Part shown: positions 1 to 6,506 of the stretch, piece after piece
Numbering within the stretch: the first letter of the stretch is position 1
Layout of the letters: the number at the start of each line of letters is the position of its first letter
Origin: Lachnospiraceae bacterium
Lineage (GTDB): Bacteria > Bacillota > Clostridia > Lachnospirales > Lachnospiraceae
Direction: 5' to 3'
DNA length: 7,707 nt
NCBI GenBank assembly: GCA_017380975.1
Contig: JAFOCX010000217.1
Span: forward strand, 1-7,707
Program-made: the position numbers and the translations under genes
The notes under the pieces: model-generated
What the model was told of the DNA's origin: nothing
The model's input: the letters and a program-made list of their open reading frames with translations, nothing else
Databases searched by the model: none

Positions 1-30
1 AACGATCTGGGGGCTTGCATCCACTAGGAA

Positions 31-1074
31 TTAGTTAGCTGCTTTTACTTCTTTAATTTTCTGTGTAAGAACCGGAAGGATCTTGTTGAGGTCGCCTACT
101 ACACCGTAGTCAGCAACATCGAAGATCGGAGCTGTCTCATCTTTGTTGATAGCAACGATGATGTCAGACTCTTCCATACCAGCTACGTGCTGGATAGCAC
201 CGGAGATACCGATAGCGAAGTATACGTGCGGACGAACAGTTTTACCTGTCTGACCAACCTGAAGATCCTTCGGCATCCAACCAGCGTCAACAACTGCACG
301 AGAGCAGGATACTGTACCGCCGATAGCGTCTGCAAGGTCCTGAAGGAGCTTGAAGTTCTCTGCGCTGCCTACGCCACGACCACCGGAAACGAGGATTGTA
401 GCATCCATGATATCAGCAACGTTGGAAACTTCTTTAACGATCTCGAGGATCTCTGTGTACTTCTCGTTCGGAACGAAGCCCGGATTGAACTCGATGATCT
501 CTGCTTTTCTGCCTTCAACTCTTTCAGCTTTCTGCATAACACCCGGACGAACAGTTGCCATCTGCGGACGGAACTCCGGACAAGCAATTGTTGCGATTGT
601 GTTACCACCGAATGCCGGACGTGTCATGAGAAGCTGGTTGTGCTTCTGCTCTTTACCCGGCTGCGGGTTGATCGGGAAATCACCGATATCAAGCTGTGTA
701 CAGTCAGCTGTAAGACCTGTATGAACACGTGCACATACACGCGGGCCAAGGTCACGGCCGATAGCTGTAGCACCGATTAAGCAGATGTCCGGCTTGAACT
801 CGTTGATTACACATGTAAGAGCATGTGTATACGGCTCTGTTCTGTACTCTTTTAACTCCGGATCATCAACAACGATAACTTTGTCTGCACCGTACTCACC
901 AAGTACGTCTGTAAGACCCATTACGTTGTGACCAATTAAAACTGCTGTAACAGTAGTATCTAAATCTTTTGCTAAGTCTTTACCTTTGCCGATTAACTCT
1001 AAAGCAATGCTGCTTACTTCGTTATCTACCTGCTGCGCAAAGACATATACACCCTTATATTCTGCTAAGCTCAT
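31..1074 (-). CDS. etfA: Electron transfer flavoprotein, alpha subunit
   Basis: This is the FAD-binding subunit of the EtfAB heterodimer, which passes electrons from NADH to butyryl-CoA dehydrogenase in the cytoplasm. In clostridial Bcd-Etf complexes it takes part in flavin-based bifurcation that also reduces ferredoxin. The N-terminal domain covers about residues 1-200. The C-terminal FAD domain shows SGGRGVG (about 230-236), QVGQTGKTV (about 272-280) and GISGAIQH (about 289-296), inside a good match to the ETF-alpha signature ending in VAIN. At about 347 residues it is of normal family length. A GTG at 1077 lies directly before the ATG at 1074. I prefer the ATG because the weak GGTG ribosome site (1082-1085) is 7 bases from it and only 4 from the GTG, and because homologues are recalled to begin MSLAEYKG. 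It starts 23 bases after etfB and is the last gene of the operon in view. Confidence 0.96.
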   Translation of the reverse strand: MSLAEYKGVYVFAQQVDNEVSSIALELIGKGKDLAKDLDTTVTAVLIGHNVMGLTDVLGEYGADKVIVVDDPELKEYRTEPYTHALTCVINEFKPDICLIGATAIGRDLGPRVCARVHTGLTADCTQLDIGDFPINPQPGKEQKHNQLLMTRPAFGGNTIATIACPEFRPQMATVRPGVMQKAERVEGRKAEIIEFNPGFVPNEKYTEILEIVKEVSNVADIMDATILVSGGRGVGSAENFKLLQDLADAIGGTVSCSRAVVDAGWMPKDLQVGQTGKTVRPHVYFAIGISGAIQHVAGMEESDIIVAINKDETAPIFDVADYGVVGDLNKILPVLTQKIKEVKAAN

Positions 1075-1097
1075 CACTATTCACCACTTTCTTTAGA

Positions 1098-1880
1098 TTA
1101 AAGTACATGCTTCTCTGTAAGTTTGCCTACGATGTAGTCAACGGATGCTGTCGGATCAAGAACAACCTTCTCACCAGCACCTTTTCTTACTTTATCGGAA
1201 GCTTTTGCGATCTGAGTCGGGGATCCCTTAAGACCAAGGTTGGAATCTTCAACATCTTTCAGATCTTTTCTGCCCCAAACAGTGATATCTTTCTTATATG
1301 CATCGAAGATTCCACCCGGAGTCATGTAACGCGGCTCGTTTAACTCTGCAAGAGCTGTAACTAAGCACGGCATTTTTGCTTTAACGATATGATATCTGTC
1401 ATCGTACTGTCTCTGAACGATAACGCTGTCGCCCTCGATCTTGATGTCCTGAGCGTAGCTGATTACCGGAAGACCAAGATGCTCGGAGATCTGCGGACCT
1501 ACCTGAGCTGTATCACCATCGATAGCCTGACGGCCTGTGATGATAAGATCGTACTCGAGGTTTCTAAGTGCACCTGCGATAGTCTGGGATGTTGCCCATG
1601 TATCTGCGCCACCTAATACTCTATCTGTAACAAGGATACCGTTGTCAGCACCCATTGCCATAGCCTCACGAAGAACTTCTTCAGCCTTCGGAAGACCCAT
1701 AGTAACTACTGTAACCTCTGCGCCGTACTGATCTTTAATGCGAAGAGCTGCCTCCAGACCTGCTTTATCGTCTGGGTTCATGATTGTGAGCATTGCTGCT
1801 CTGTCAAGTGTTCCATCCGGTTTGAACTTAACGCCGCCCTTTGTATCCGGAACCTGTTTTACACAAACAACTACTTTCAC
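1098..1880 (-). CDS. etfB: Electron transfer flavoprotein, beta subunit
   Basis: This is the partner of EtfA. In bifurcating clostridial Etf the beta subunit holds the FAD that receives a hydride from NADH and splits the electron pair. The 260 residues are full length. Visible family motifs are VKQVPDT at the N terminus (8-13), GGADTWATS (90-98) and GRQAIDGDTAQVGPQ (116-130), the nucleotide-binding stretch of the ETF-beta/FixA fold. The segment around 155-175 ending in MPCLVTA resembles the ETF-beta signature. The start is GTG: it is the only start consistent with the conserved MKVVVCVKQVPDT opening, and an AAGGAG site lies 10 bases upstream. The gene follows bcd by 63 bases and precedes etfA by about 23, so the two subunits are probably translated from one message. 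That this Etf bifurcates is inferred from its operon with bcd rather than read from a diagnostic residue. Confidence 0.96.
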   Translation of the reverse strand: MKVVVCVKQVPDTKGGVKFKPDGTLDRAAMLTIMNPDDKAGLEAALRIKDQYGAEVTVVTMGLPKAEEVLREAMAMGADNGILVTDRVLGGADTWATSQTIAGALRNLEYDLIITGRQAIDGDTAQVGPQISEHLGLPVISYAQDIKIEGDSVIVQRQYDDRYHIVKAKMPCLVTALAELNEPRYMTPGGIFDAYKKDITVWGRKDLKDVEDSNLGLKGSPTQIAKASDKVRKGAGEKVVLDPTASVDYIVGKLTEKHVL

Positions 1881-1890
1881 TGTATTGTCA

Positions 1891-1896
1891 CTCCTT
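1891..1896 (-). promoter_or_regulatory. Ribosome binding site that supports the GTG start of etfB
   Basis: AAGGAG on the minus strand lies 10 bases before the GTG at 1880. No ATG at a usable distance opens the etfB frame, so this site decides the start. Confidence 0.8.
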
Positions 1897-1915
1897 ATTT
1901 TTTGTTTTTTGTCAT

Positions 1916-1929
1916 GATTTAGCTAAATC
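1916..1929. repeat. 14-base palindrome between bcd and etfB
   Basis: The sequence gatttagctaaatc is a perfect palindrome that could form a 5-base-pair stem with loop AGCT in the message. It lies 14 bases after the bcd stop codon and about 20 before the etfB ribosome site. No U-run follows on the minus strand, so it is not a terminator. Confidence 0.35.
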
Positions 1930-1943
1930 CGAAAATTCTTAAA

Positions 1944-3095
1944 TTACTTTAAGAGGTTAGCGGAGATAACCATTCTCTGAACTTCGCTTGTACCCTCGTA
2001 GATCTCTGTGATCTTAGCATCACGCATCATACGCTCTACGTCGTACTCTCTGATATAACCATAACCACCATGGAGCTGAACAGCCTTTGTTGTTACTTCC
2101 ATAGCAACTTCTGCTGCATAAAGTTTTGCCATAGCTGCTTCGAAACCATAATCTTTCTGAGTAGCTTTAGCAACTGCTGCACGATAAACCATCATCTGAG
2201 CAGCCTGTACTTTTGTAGCCATGTCAGCAAGCTGGAACTGTGTGTTCTGGAACTGGCCGATAGCGCGTCCAAACTGTTTTCTTTCTTTTACGTACTCGAT
2301 TGTTCTTTCAAGAGCACCTTCTGCGATACCAAGAGCCTGAGCAGCAATACCGATACGACCACCGTCAAGTGTGTGCATAGCGATCTTGAAGCCTTCGCCC
2401 TTCTTACCTAATAAGTTCTCCTTCGGGATACGGCAATCTGTGAAGATAAGCTCATATGTAGCGGAACCACGGATACCCATCTTCTTCTCTTTTGTACCGA
2501 ATGTGAAGCCCGGTGTACCTTTTTCAACGATGAATGCAGAGATTTCTTTCTGAAGTTTGCCACGTTTCTCAACTGTACCTGTTACAGCGATAACAACGTA
2601 GATGTCTGCTTCTTTACCGTTTGTGATGAAGATCTTTGTACCGTTAAGTACCCACTCGTCGCCATCAAGAACAGCCTTTGTCTGCTGGCCCTGAGCATCT
2701 GTACCAGCGCCCGGCTCTGTTAAACCGAAAGCACCTAACTTCTCGCCCTTAGCAAGCGGTGTAAGGAATTTCTGTTTCTGCTCTTCTGTACCATATGTCT
2801 GGATCGGATCGCAGCAAAGAGATGTATGTGCGGAAACGATAACGCCTGTAGTACCGCAAACTTTGGATAACTCCTCAACGCACATAGCATATGCTAACGG
2901 ATCACAGCCCTGTCCGCCGTACTCCTTCGGAACCGGGATTCCTAAGAAACCGCACTGTGCCATCTTAGCTACAGTCTCTTTCGGAAACTGCTCTGTCTCG
3001 TCTACCTCCTGTGCGAGAGGCTTTACTTCCTTCTCGGCGAATTCACGGAATAATGTTCTCGCCATCTCATGCTCTTTACTTAATGTAAAATTCAT
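1944..3095 (-). CDS. bcd: Butyryl-CoA dehydrogenase (short-chain acyl-CoA dehydrogenase)
   Basis: A cytoplasmic FAD flavoprotein that reduces crotonyl-CoA to butyryl-CoA with electrons from EtfAB, the energy-conserving step of butyrate formation. The 383 residues have the full acyl-CoA dehydrogenase layout: an N-terminal helical domain (about 1-115), a middle beta domain with signature GLTEPGAGTD (124-133), and a C-terminal helical domain with the second signature beginning QLHGGYGY (340-347). The catalytic base is visible as Glu367 in EIYEGTSE, the same position as in the well-studied Megasphaera enzyme. ATG at 3095 has an AGGAGG site 9 bases upstream. The gene is separated from hbd by 251 bases, much more than any other junction in the operon, and from etfB by 63. 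Position next to etfBA identifies it as Bcd rather than a fatty-acid-degradation dehydrogenase. Confidence 0.97.
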   Translation of the reverse strand: MNFTLSKEHEMARTLFREFAEKEVKPLAQEVDETEQFPKETVAKMAQCGFLGIPVPKEYGGQGCDPLAYAMCVEELSKVCGTTGVIVSAHTSLCCDPIQTYGTEEQKQKFLTPLAKGEKLGAFGLTEPGAGTDAQGQQTKAVLDGDEWVLNGTKIFITNGKEADIYVVIAVTGTVEKRGKLQKEISAFIVEKGTPGFTFGTKEKKMGIRGSATYELIFTDCRIPKENLLGKKGEGFKIAMHTLDGGRIGIAAQALGIAEGALERTIEYVKERKQFGRAIGQFQNTQFQLADMATKVQAAQMMVYRAAVAKATQKDYGFEAAMAKLYAAEVAMEVTTKAVQLHGGYGYIREYDVERMMRDAKITEIYEGTSEVQRMVISANLLK

Positions 3096-3137
3096 GTGTT
3101 AGTTCCTCCTTGTGAAATGTGTTTCATATATAACATA

Positions 3138-3162
3138 AGAAAATGTGGATGCGTCATTTTCT
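3138..3162 (-). other. Third stem-loop in the hbd-bcd gap, just before bcd
   Basis: On the minus strand AGAAAATG pairs perfectly over 8 bases with CATTTTCT around a 9-base loop. It ends about 28 bases before the AGGAGG site of bcd, so it could protect the 5' end of a processed bcd-etfBA message. AT-rich sequence with weak -10 resemblance (TTATAT) lies between it and bcd, but no clear -35 goes with it. Confidence 0.35.
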
Positions 3163-3180
3163 CTATGCCCTGAGTAATCA

Positions 3181-3202
3181 TGAAGAAAATCACTTTTCTT
3201 CA
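3181..3202 (-). other. Second stem-loop in the hbd-bcd gap, GNRA loop
   Basis: On the minus strand TGAAGAAAA pairs perfectly over 9 bases with TTTTCTTCA around GTGA, a GNRA tetraloop in RNA. No U-run follows. It is the most regular structure in the gap and could be a processing or stability element in the message. Confidence 0.45.
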
Positions 3203-3283
3203 GGTTCAAACTACCGAACAGCTATCGTTATTTTTTTAACATTATCTCGTGCAGCAAAGCAAACGAACATCCTCTTCCCTGAA

Positions 3284-3306
3284 AAATGGAAACATTCTGT
3301 CCATTT
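3284..3306 (-). other. First stem-loop in the hbd-bcd gap
   Basis: On the minus strand AAATGGA pairs perfectly with TCCATTT around a 9-base loop, about 40 bases after the hbd stop codon. The stem is A/U-rich and only a short U-run, partly inside the stem, follows, so it is not a convincing terminator. Confidence 0.35.
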
Positions 3307-3346
3307 GCTTACCGCTTGCTGTTCAGTTATGTTTTATGCTTACGCA

Positions 3347-4186
3347 TTATTTGCTGTAGTCATAGAATCCTTTACCTGTCTTACGGCCGAGGAGACCACC
3401 GCGAACCATCTTCTTAAGAAGCGGATGCGGACGATATTTTGCATCGCCTGTCTCGTCCATAAGTACGTTCATGATCGCAAGAACTACATCAAGACCGATT
3501 AAGTCACCAAGTGCTAACGGTCCCATCGGATGGTTTGCACCGAGTTTCATAGCTGTGTCAATACCCTCTACGGATGCAACGCCTTCAGCGTAAATGCCGA
3601 TTGCCTCGTTTACCATCGGAATGAGGATACGGTTTACTACGAAACCAGCTGCCTCTTCTACCTGAACCGGTGTCTTACCGATTTCTTCGGAGATCTTCTT
3701 AACAGCTTCTACATGCTCCGGTTTTGTGTTGAGGCCTGCGATAACTTCAACAAGCTTCATAACCGGTGCCGGATTGAAGAAGTGCATACCGATTACATTT
3801 CTCTCTACTGCAGAGCCAATCTCTGTGATGGAAAGAGAAGATGTGTTTGTAGCGAAGATACACTCCGGTTTGCAGATCGCATCAAGCTCTTTGAAAGTCT
3901 GTTTTTTGATCTCCATGTTCTCGATTGCAGCTTCTACAACGAGATCACAATCTGCACAGATTTCCTTTGTACCTGTTGTGATCTTTGCAAGGATGCCGTC
4001 AGCAGCTTCCTGTGTCATTTTTCCTTTTGCTACCATTTTTTCAAATGTTTTAGCAATTCTATTTTTACCATTAGCGGCAAATGTCTCATTAATATCGCAG
4101 AGCATTACCTCATAGCCTTCTGTCTGTGCGAATGCCTGTGCGATTCCGGAACCCATGGTTCCTGCACCAATAATACCAACTTTCAT
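3347..4186 (-). CDS. hbd: 3-hydroxybutyryl-CoA dehydrogenase
   Basis: Reduces acetoacetyl-CoA to 3-hydroxybutyryl-CoA with NAD(P)H, the second step of the pathway. The 279-residue length is that of the bacterial single-function Hbd/PaaH group, without a fused hydratase domain. The N-terminal Rossmann motif is GAGTMGSG (7-14). A family region TNTSSLSIT (113-121) carries the substrate-binding serine. The catalytic pair is His135 (MHFFNPAP) with Glu147 (KLVEVI), 12 residues apart as in the family, and Asn185 (GFVVNR) follows at the expected distance. The C-terminal helical domain ends with [14 protein letters not shown] at 4186 has AGGAGG 8 bases upstream. The gene follows crt by 69 bases. NADH versus NADPH preference was not judged from sequence. 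Confidence 0.97.
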   Translation of the reverse strand: MKVGIIGAGTMGSGIAQAFAQTEGYEVMLCDINETFAANGKNRIAKTFEKMVAKGKMTQEAADGILAKITTGTKEICADCDLVVEAAIENMEIKKQTFKELDAICKPECIFATNTSSLSITEIGSAVERNVIGMHFFNPAPVMKLVEVIAGLNTKPEHVEAVKKISEEIGKTPVQVEEAAGFVVNRILIPMVNEAIGIYAEGVASVEGIDTAMKLGANHPMGPLALGDLIGLDVVLAIMNVLMDETGDAKYRPHPLLKKMVRGGLLGRKTGKGFYDYSK

Positions 4187-4255
4187 GGTTGATTCCTCCT
4201 GAATTAAACACTAATAATGTATCTGGCTTCAGTTCATCGAAGTCGGAAAACAGCA

Positions 4256-5032
4256 TTAACGATTTTTAAACTCGACGCCTTTTCTCTTTTCGACGAAAGC
4301 AGTCATCGCTTCCTTCTGATCCTCTGTCTCAAAGCAGTCTCCAAAGCATCTCTCTTCGATCATGATCGCATGATCCATATCTGCAAGGAATCCGTCTGTG
4401 ATCGCACGTTTCGCATTTCTTACTGCGATCGGAGCATTGGAAGCAATTTTCTGTGCCAGTTTCATAACTGTCGGCATCAATTCTTCCTGGGTTGTAACAC
4501 CGTTTACCAGACCGATCTCTAAGGCTTTGTCAGCTTTGATATTCTTTGCGGAGAAGACCATCTCCTTTGCCATACCGGTTCCAACAATTCTTACAAGACG
4601 CTGTGTACCGCCAAAGCCCGGTGTAATACCAAGGCTAACTTCCGGCATACCGAAAACAGCATTGTCTGAACAGTAACGAATATCACAGCTCATTGCCAGC
4701 TCACTGCCTCCGCCGAGCGCATAGCCATTGACAGCAGCAATTGTCGGGATCGGAAGCATTTCAAGTTTACGCATCACATCGTTACCGAATTTACCAAATC
4801 TCTGACCCTCGTCTTTTGTCATCTTGCTCATTGCCGCAATGTCCGCACCTGCAACGAACGCCTTTTCACCGCCGCCTGTTACGATCACGCATCTGATCTG
4901 ATTGATGTCAATTCTGTTAATTGTTTCATCCAGTTCATTCAACACCTGAGTATTTAAGGCATTTAAGGCTTTCGGACGGTCAATTGTAATAATTCCAATA
5001 TGACCTTCCACGTTATATTTTACAAAATCCAT
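4256..5032 (-). CDS. crt: Crotonase (3-hydroxybutyryl-CoA dehydratase)
   Basis: An enoyl-CoA hydratase-family enzyme that removes water from 3-hydroxybutyryl-CoA to give crotonyl-CoA. Counting from the ATG at 5032 (258 residues), the oxyanion-hole segment is FVAGADI (about 59-65), followed by NGYALGGGSELA (about 102-113) with catalytic Glu111, and MPEVSLG with the second catalytic glutamate, Glu131. Having both glutamates supports hydratase/dehydratase chemistry over other crotonase-fold reactions. The ending residues after EDQKEAMTAF are typical of the family. Two in-frame ATGs exist: 5038 and 5032. The AGGAGG site at 5041-5046 is only 2 bases from the first and 8 from the second, so I choose 5032. 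The gene lies 80 bases after thl and 69 before hbd. Confidence 0.96.
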   Translation of the reverse strand: MDFVKYNVEGHIGIITIDRPKALNALNTQVLNELDETINRIDINQIRCVIVTGGGEKAFVAGADIAAMSKMTKDEGQRFGKFGNDVMRKLEMLPIPTIAAVNGYALGGGSELAMSCDIRYCSDNAVFGMPEVSLGITPGFGGTQRLVRIVGTGMAKEMVFSAKNIKADKALEIGLVNGVTTQEELMPTVMKLAQKIASNAPIAVRNAKRAITDGFLADMDHAIMIEERCFGDCFETEDQKEAMTAFVEKRKGVEFKNR

Positions 5033-5040
5033 CGTCATCG

Positions 5041-5046
5041 CCTCCT
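5041..5046 (-). promoter_or_regulatory. Ribosome binding site that decides the crt start
   Basis: A perfect AGGAGG on the minus strand lies 2 bases from the ATG at 5038 and 8 bases from the in-frame ATG at 5032. Other genes in the operon use 8-10 bases, so the second ATG is the likely start and the protein lacks the extra Met-Thr. Confidence 0.8.
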
Positions 5047-5112
5047 GTCTGTATCGTGTGGTTTTCTGACAGATACATACAATATCGTTTGAGACAATCG
5101 TAAGATCAGAAA

Positions 5113-6294
5113 TTAATCTCTCTTAACGATTGTAGCACAACCCATACCGCCACCGATACACAGTGTAGCAAGACCTGTCTTAGCATCTGCTTTCTGCATC
5201 TCGTGGAGAAGTGTAACGAGGATACGGCAGCCGGAAGCACCTACCGGGTGTCCTAATGCGATTGCGCCGCCGTTCGGGTTTAATTTAGCGAGGTCAAAAC
5301 CAAGGTCTTTACCTACTGCTACGGACTGTGCTGCGAATGCTTCGTTTGCCTCGATGATATCGAAGTCGCCGATTGTCATGCCAGCTTTGTCCATTGCTTT
5401 CTGTGTTGCAGCTACCGGACCGATACCCATGATTGCCGGCTCAACACCTGCAAGAGCACCAGCTACCCATGTAGCCATCGGTGTAACACCGAGTTCTTTT
5501 GCTTTCTCTTCGCTCATAACAACAACTGCTGCTGCACCGTCGTTGATACCGGAAGAGTTACCAGCTGTTACGATACCGTCTTTCTTGAATGCCGGACGAA
5601 GTTTGCCAAGTGTTTCCATTGTGGAACCTGCTCTCGGGCCTTCATCTGTATCTACGATAACGGAACCTTTTTTGCCTTTTACTTCTACCGGAACGATCTC
5701 ATCTTTGAATGCGCCTGCTGCGATAGCTGCCTCAGCTTTGTTCTGGCTCACCATTGCAAAGTGGTCAAGCTCTTCTCTTGTAAGACCCCACTGCTCGCAG
5801 ATGTTCTCAGCTGTGATACCCATGTGGTAGTTGTTGAAAGCATCCCATAAAGCGTCGTTAACCATTGTATCGATTAACTGACCATTGTTCATACGGTAAC
5901 CGTAACGACCCTGCATCATAGCATACGGAGCTTTGGACATGTTCTCCATACCACCTGCTACAACGATGTCTGCATCGCCTGCTGCGATCATCTGTGCTGC
6001 CATGTTTACACACTGTAAACCGGAACCGCAAACTACGTTGATTGTTACAGCCGGTACCTCGATCGGAAGGCCTGCTTTGATCATTGCCTGACGAGCTACG
6101 TTCTGTCCCTGACCAGCCTGGATTACACAACCCATGTATACCTGGTCAACTGCCTCCGGGGCAACACCTGCTCTGTTTAAAGCTTCCTTAATTACTACTG
6201 CACCAAGATCAACTGCCGGAACGGAGCTTAATGCACCGCCCATTGTACCGATTGCTGTACGACAAGCGCCTGCAAGTACGATTTTCTTTGCCAT
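5113..6294 (-). CDS. thl: Acetyl-CoA acetyltransferase (thiolase)
   Basis: Biosynthetic thiolase: condenses two acetyl-CoA into acetoacetyl-CoA, the entry reaction to butyrate. The 393 residues are the usual length of the ThlA/PhaA/AtoB class. The nucleophile is Cys89 in NVVCGSG, followed by AGGMENMS (113-120) of the thiolase loop. The C-terminal half has NEAFA (317-321), His349 in GHPVGASG and the second active-site cysteine, Cys379, before IGGGMG. ATG at 6294 is preceded by AGGAGG with 8 bases between. It is the first gene of the operon, and the main promoter lies about 100-130 bases upstream. The first residues ([16 protein letters not shown]) match the family start closely. Role in acetoacetyl-CoA synthesis rather than fatty-acid breakdown is inferred from the operon. 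Confidence 0.97.
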   Translation of the reverse strand: MAKKIVLAGACRTAIGTMGGALSSVPAVDLGAVVIKEALNRAGVAPEAVDQVYMGCVIQAGQGQNVARQAMIKAGLPIEVPAVTINVVCGSGLQCVNMAAQMIAAGDADIVVAGGMENMSKAPYAMMQGRYGYRMNNGQLIDTMVNDALWDAFNNYHMGITAENICEQWGLTREELDHFAMVSQNKAEAAIAAGAFKDEIVPVEVKGKKGSVIVDTDEGPRAGSTMETLGKLRPAFKKDGIVTAGNSSGINDGAAAVVVMSEEKAKELGVTPMATWVAGALAGVEPAIMGIGPVAATQKAMDKAGMTIGDFDIIEANEAFAAQSVAVGKDLGFDLAKLNPNGGAIALGHPVGASGCRILVTLLHEMQKADAKTGLATLCIGGGMGCATIVKRD

Positions 6295-6386
6295 TTTTTC
6301 TTCCTCCTCATGATTCCTTGTCAGTTATAAAATGTATATATTTCGCATAAAACAGCGTAAAAGTACACACGTACCGACAATAATTA

Positions 6387-6404
6387 TATGATACCATAAT
6401 CATA
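6387..6404. promoter_or_regulatory. Second inverted repeat covering the thl -10 and start site
   Basis: The 18 bases tatgataccataatcata have perfect 6-base arms around 6 bases. The minus-strand left arm is itself the -10 hexamer TATGAT. It abuts the spacer repeat with no gap and reaches past the expected transcription start. It could be a second operator, or a chance by-product of the AT-rich -10 region; the shorter arms make it less certain than its neighbour. Confidence 0.35.
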
Positions 6405-6427
6405 ACACCAATCAATATTGGTGTCAA
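6399..6427 (-). promoter_or_regulatory. Main sigma-A type promoter of the butyrate operon
   Basis: On the minus strand a perfect -35 TTGACA (6422-6427) is followed by a 17-base spacer and -10 TATGAT (6399-6404, five of six consensus bases). Transcription should start near 6392, leaving a leader of roughly 97 bases before thl. A second perfect TATAAT (6383-6388) lies just downstream but has only a poor -35 (TTGGTG), so it is at best an alternative. This is by far the best promoter found in the operon. Confidence 0.85.
6405..6424. promoter_or_regulatory. Inverted repeat inside the thl promoter spacer, likely operator
   Basis: The sequence acaccaatcaatattggtgt has perfect 8-base arms (acaccaat and attggtgt on one or other strand) around 4 bases. 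It fills the spacer between the -35 and -10 elements and touches the -35. A protein bound here would block RNA polymerase, so a repressor site is the natural reading. It does not match the clostridial Rex pattern (TTGTTAA-like arms) that I recall. The binding protein is unknown; LysR encoded next door is one candidate. Confidence 0.6.
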
Positions 6428-6433
6428 ATAATT

Positions 6434-6443
6434 ATCCTAGGAT
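6434..6443. repeat. Perfect 10-base palindrome upstream of the thl -35
   Basis: The sequence atcctaggat is a perfect palindrome lying 7 bases upstream of the -35 hexamer, centred near -46 from the predicted start. That is a plausible place for an activator half of a LysR-type site, but a 10-base palindrome can also arise by chance in 200 AT-rich bases. Confidence 0.25.
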
Positions 6444-6451
6444 TTTATGTA

Positions 6452-6500
6452 TTTTTTCCAATCCAAATTAAGTGTTTTTTCGTTTTTTCAGCACTTTTTT
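6452..6500 (-). promoter_or_regulatory. Spaced A-tracts upstream of the thl promoter
   Basis: Four runs of six A on the minus strand begin at + positions 6495, 6483, 6475 and 6452. Their offsets (0, 12, 20 and 43) are near multiples of the DNA helical repeat, a pattern that bends DNA. They lie directly upstream of the -35 region and may act as a curved or UP-like element that raises promoter strength. Function is inferred from spacing only. The stretch also includes the bases just after the lysR stop codon. Confidence 0.4.
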
Positions 6501-6506
6501 AGCTGC

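Noticed and set aside
3143..3502. 119-codon plus-strand frame across the hbd-bcd gap and into hbd
   Set aside because: It has no ribosome site, overlaps the 3' end of hbd in antisense, and its translation looks like random sequence.
5039..5112. Complementary segments (TGTATC/GATACA and CTGTC/GACAG) in the thl-crt gap near the crt ribosome site
   Set aside because: Stems of five to six pairs with loops of 16 or more bases are weak and mutually exclusive; no regulatory claim is justified.
5354..5830. 158-codon plus-strand frame within thl
   Set aside because: It is antisense to conserved thiolase sequence; long antisense frames are expected from the strong codon bias of the real gene. The same applies to the other plus-strand frames inside the operon genes.
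6471..6506. Possible terminator after lysR (AAGTG and CACTT arms)
   Set aside because: Five-base arms enclose a long A-rich loop with no U-run on the minus strand, so it is not a credible intrinsic terminator.
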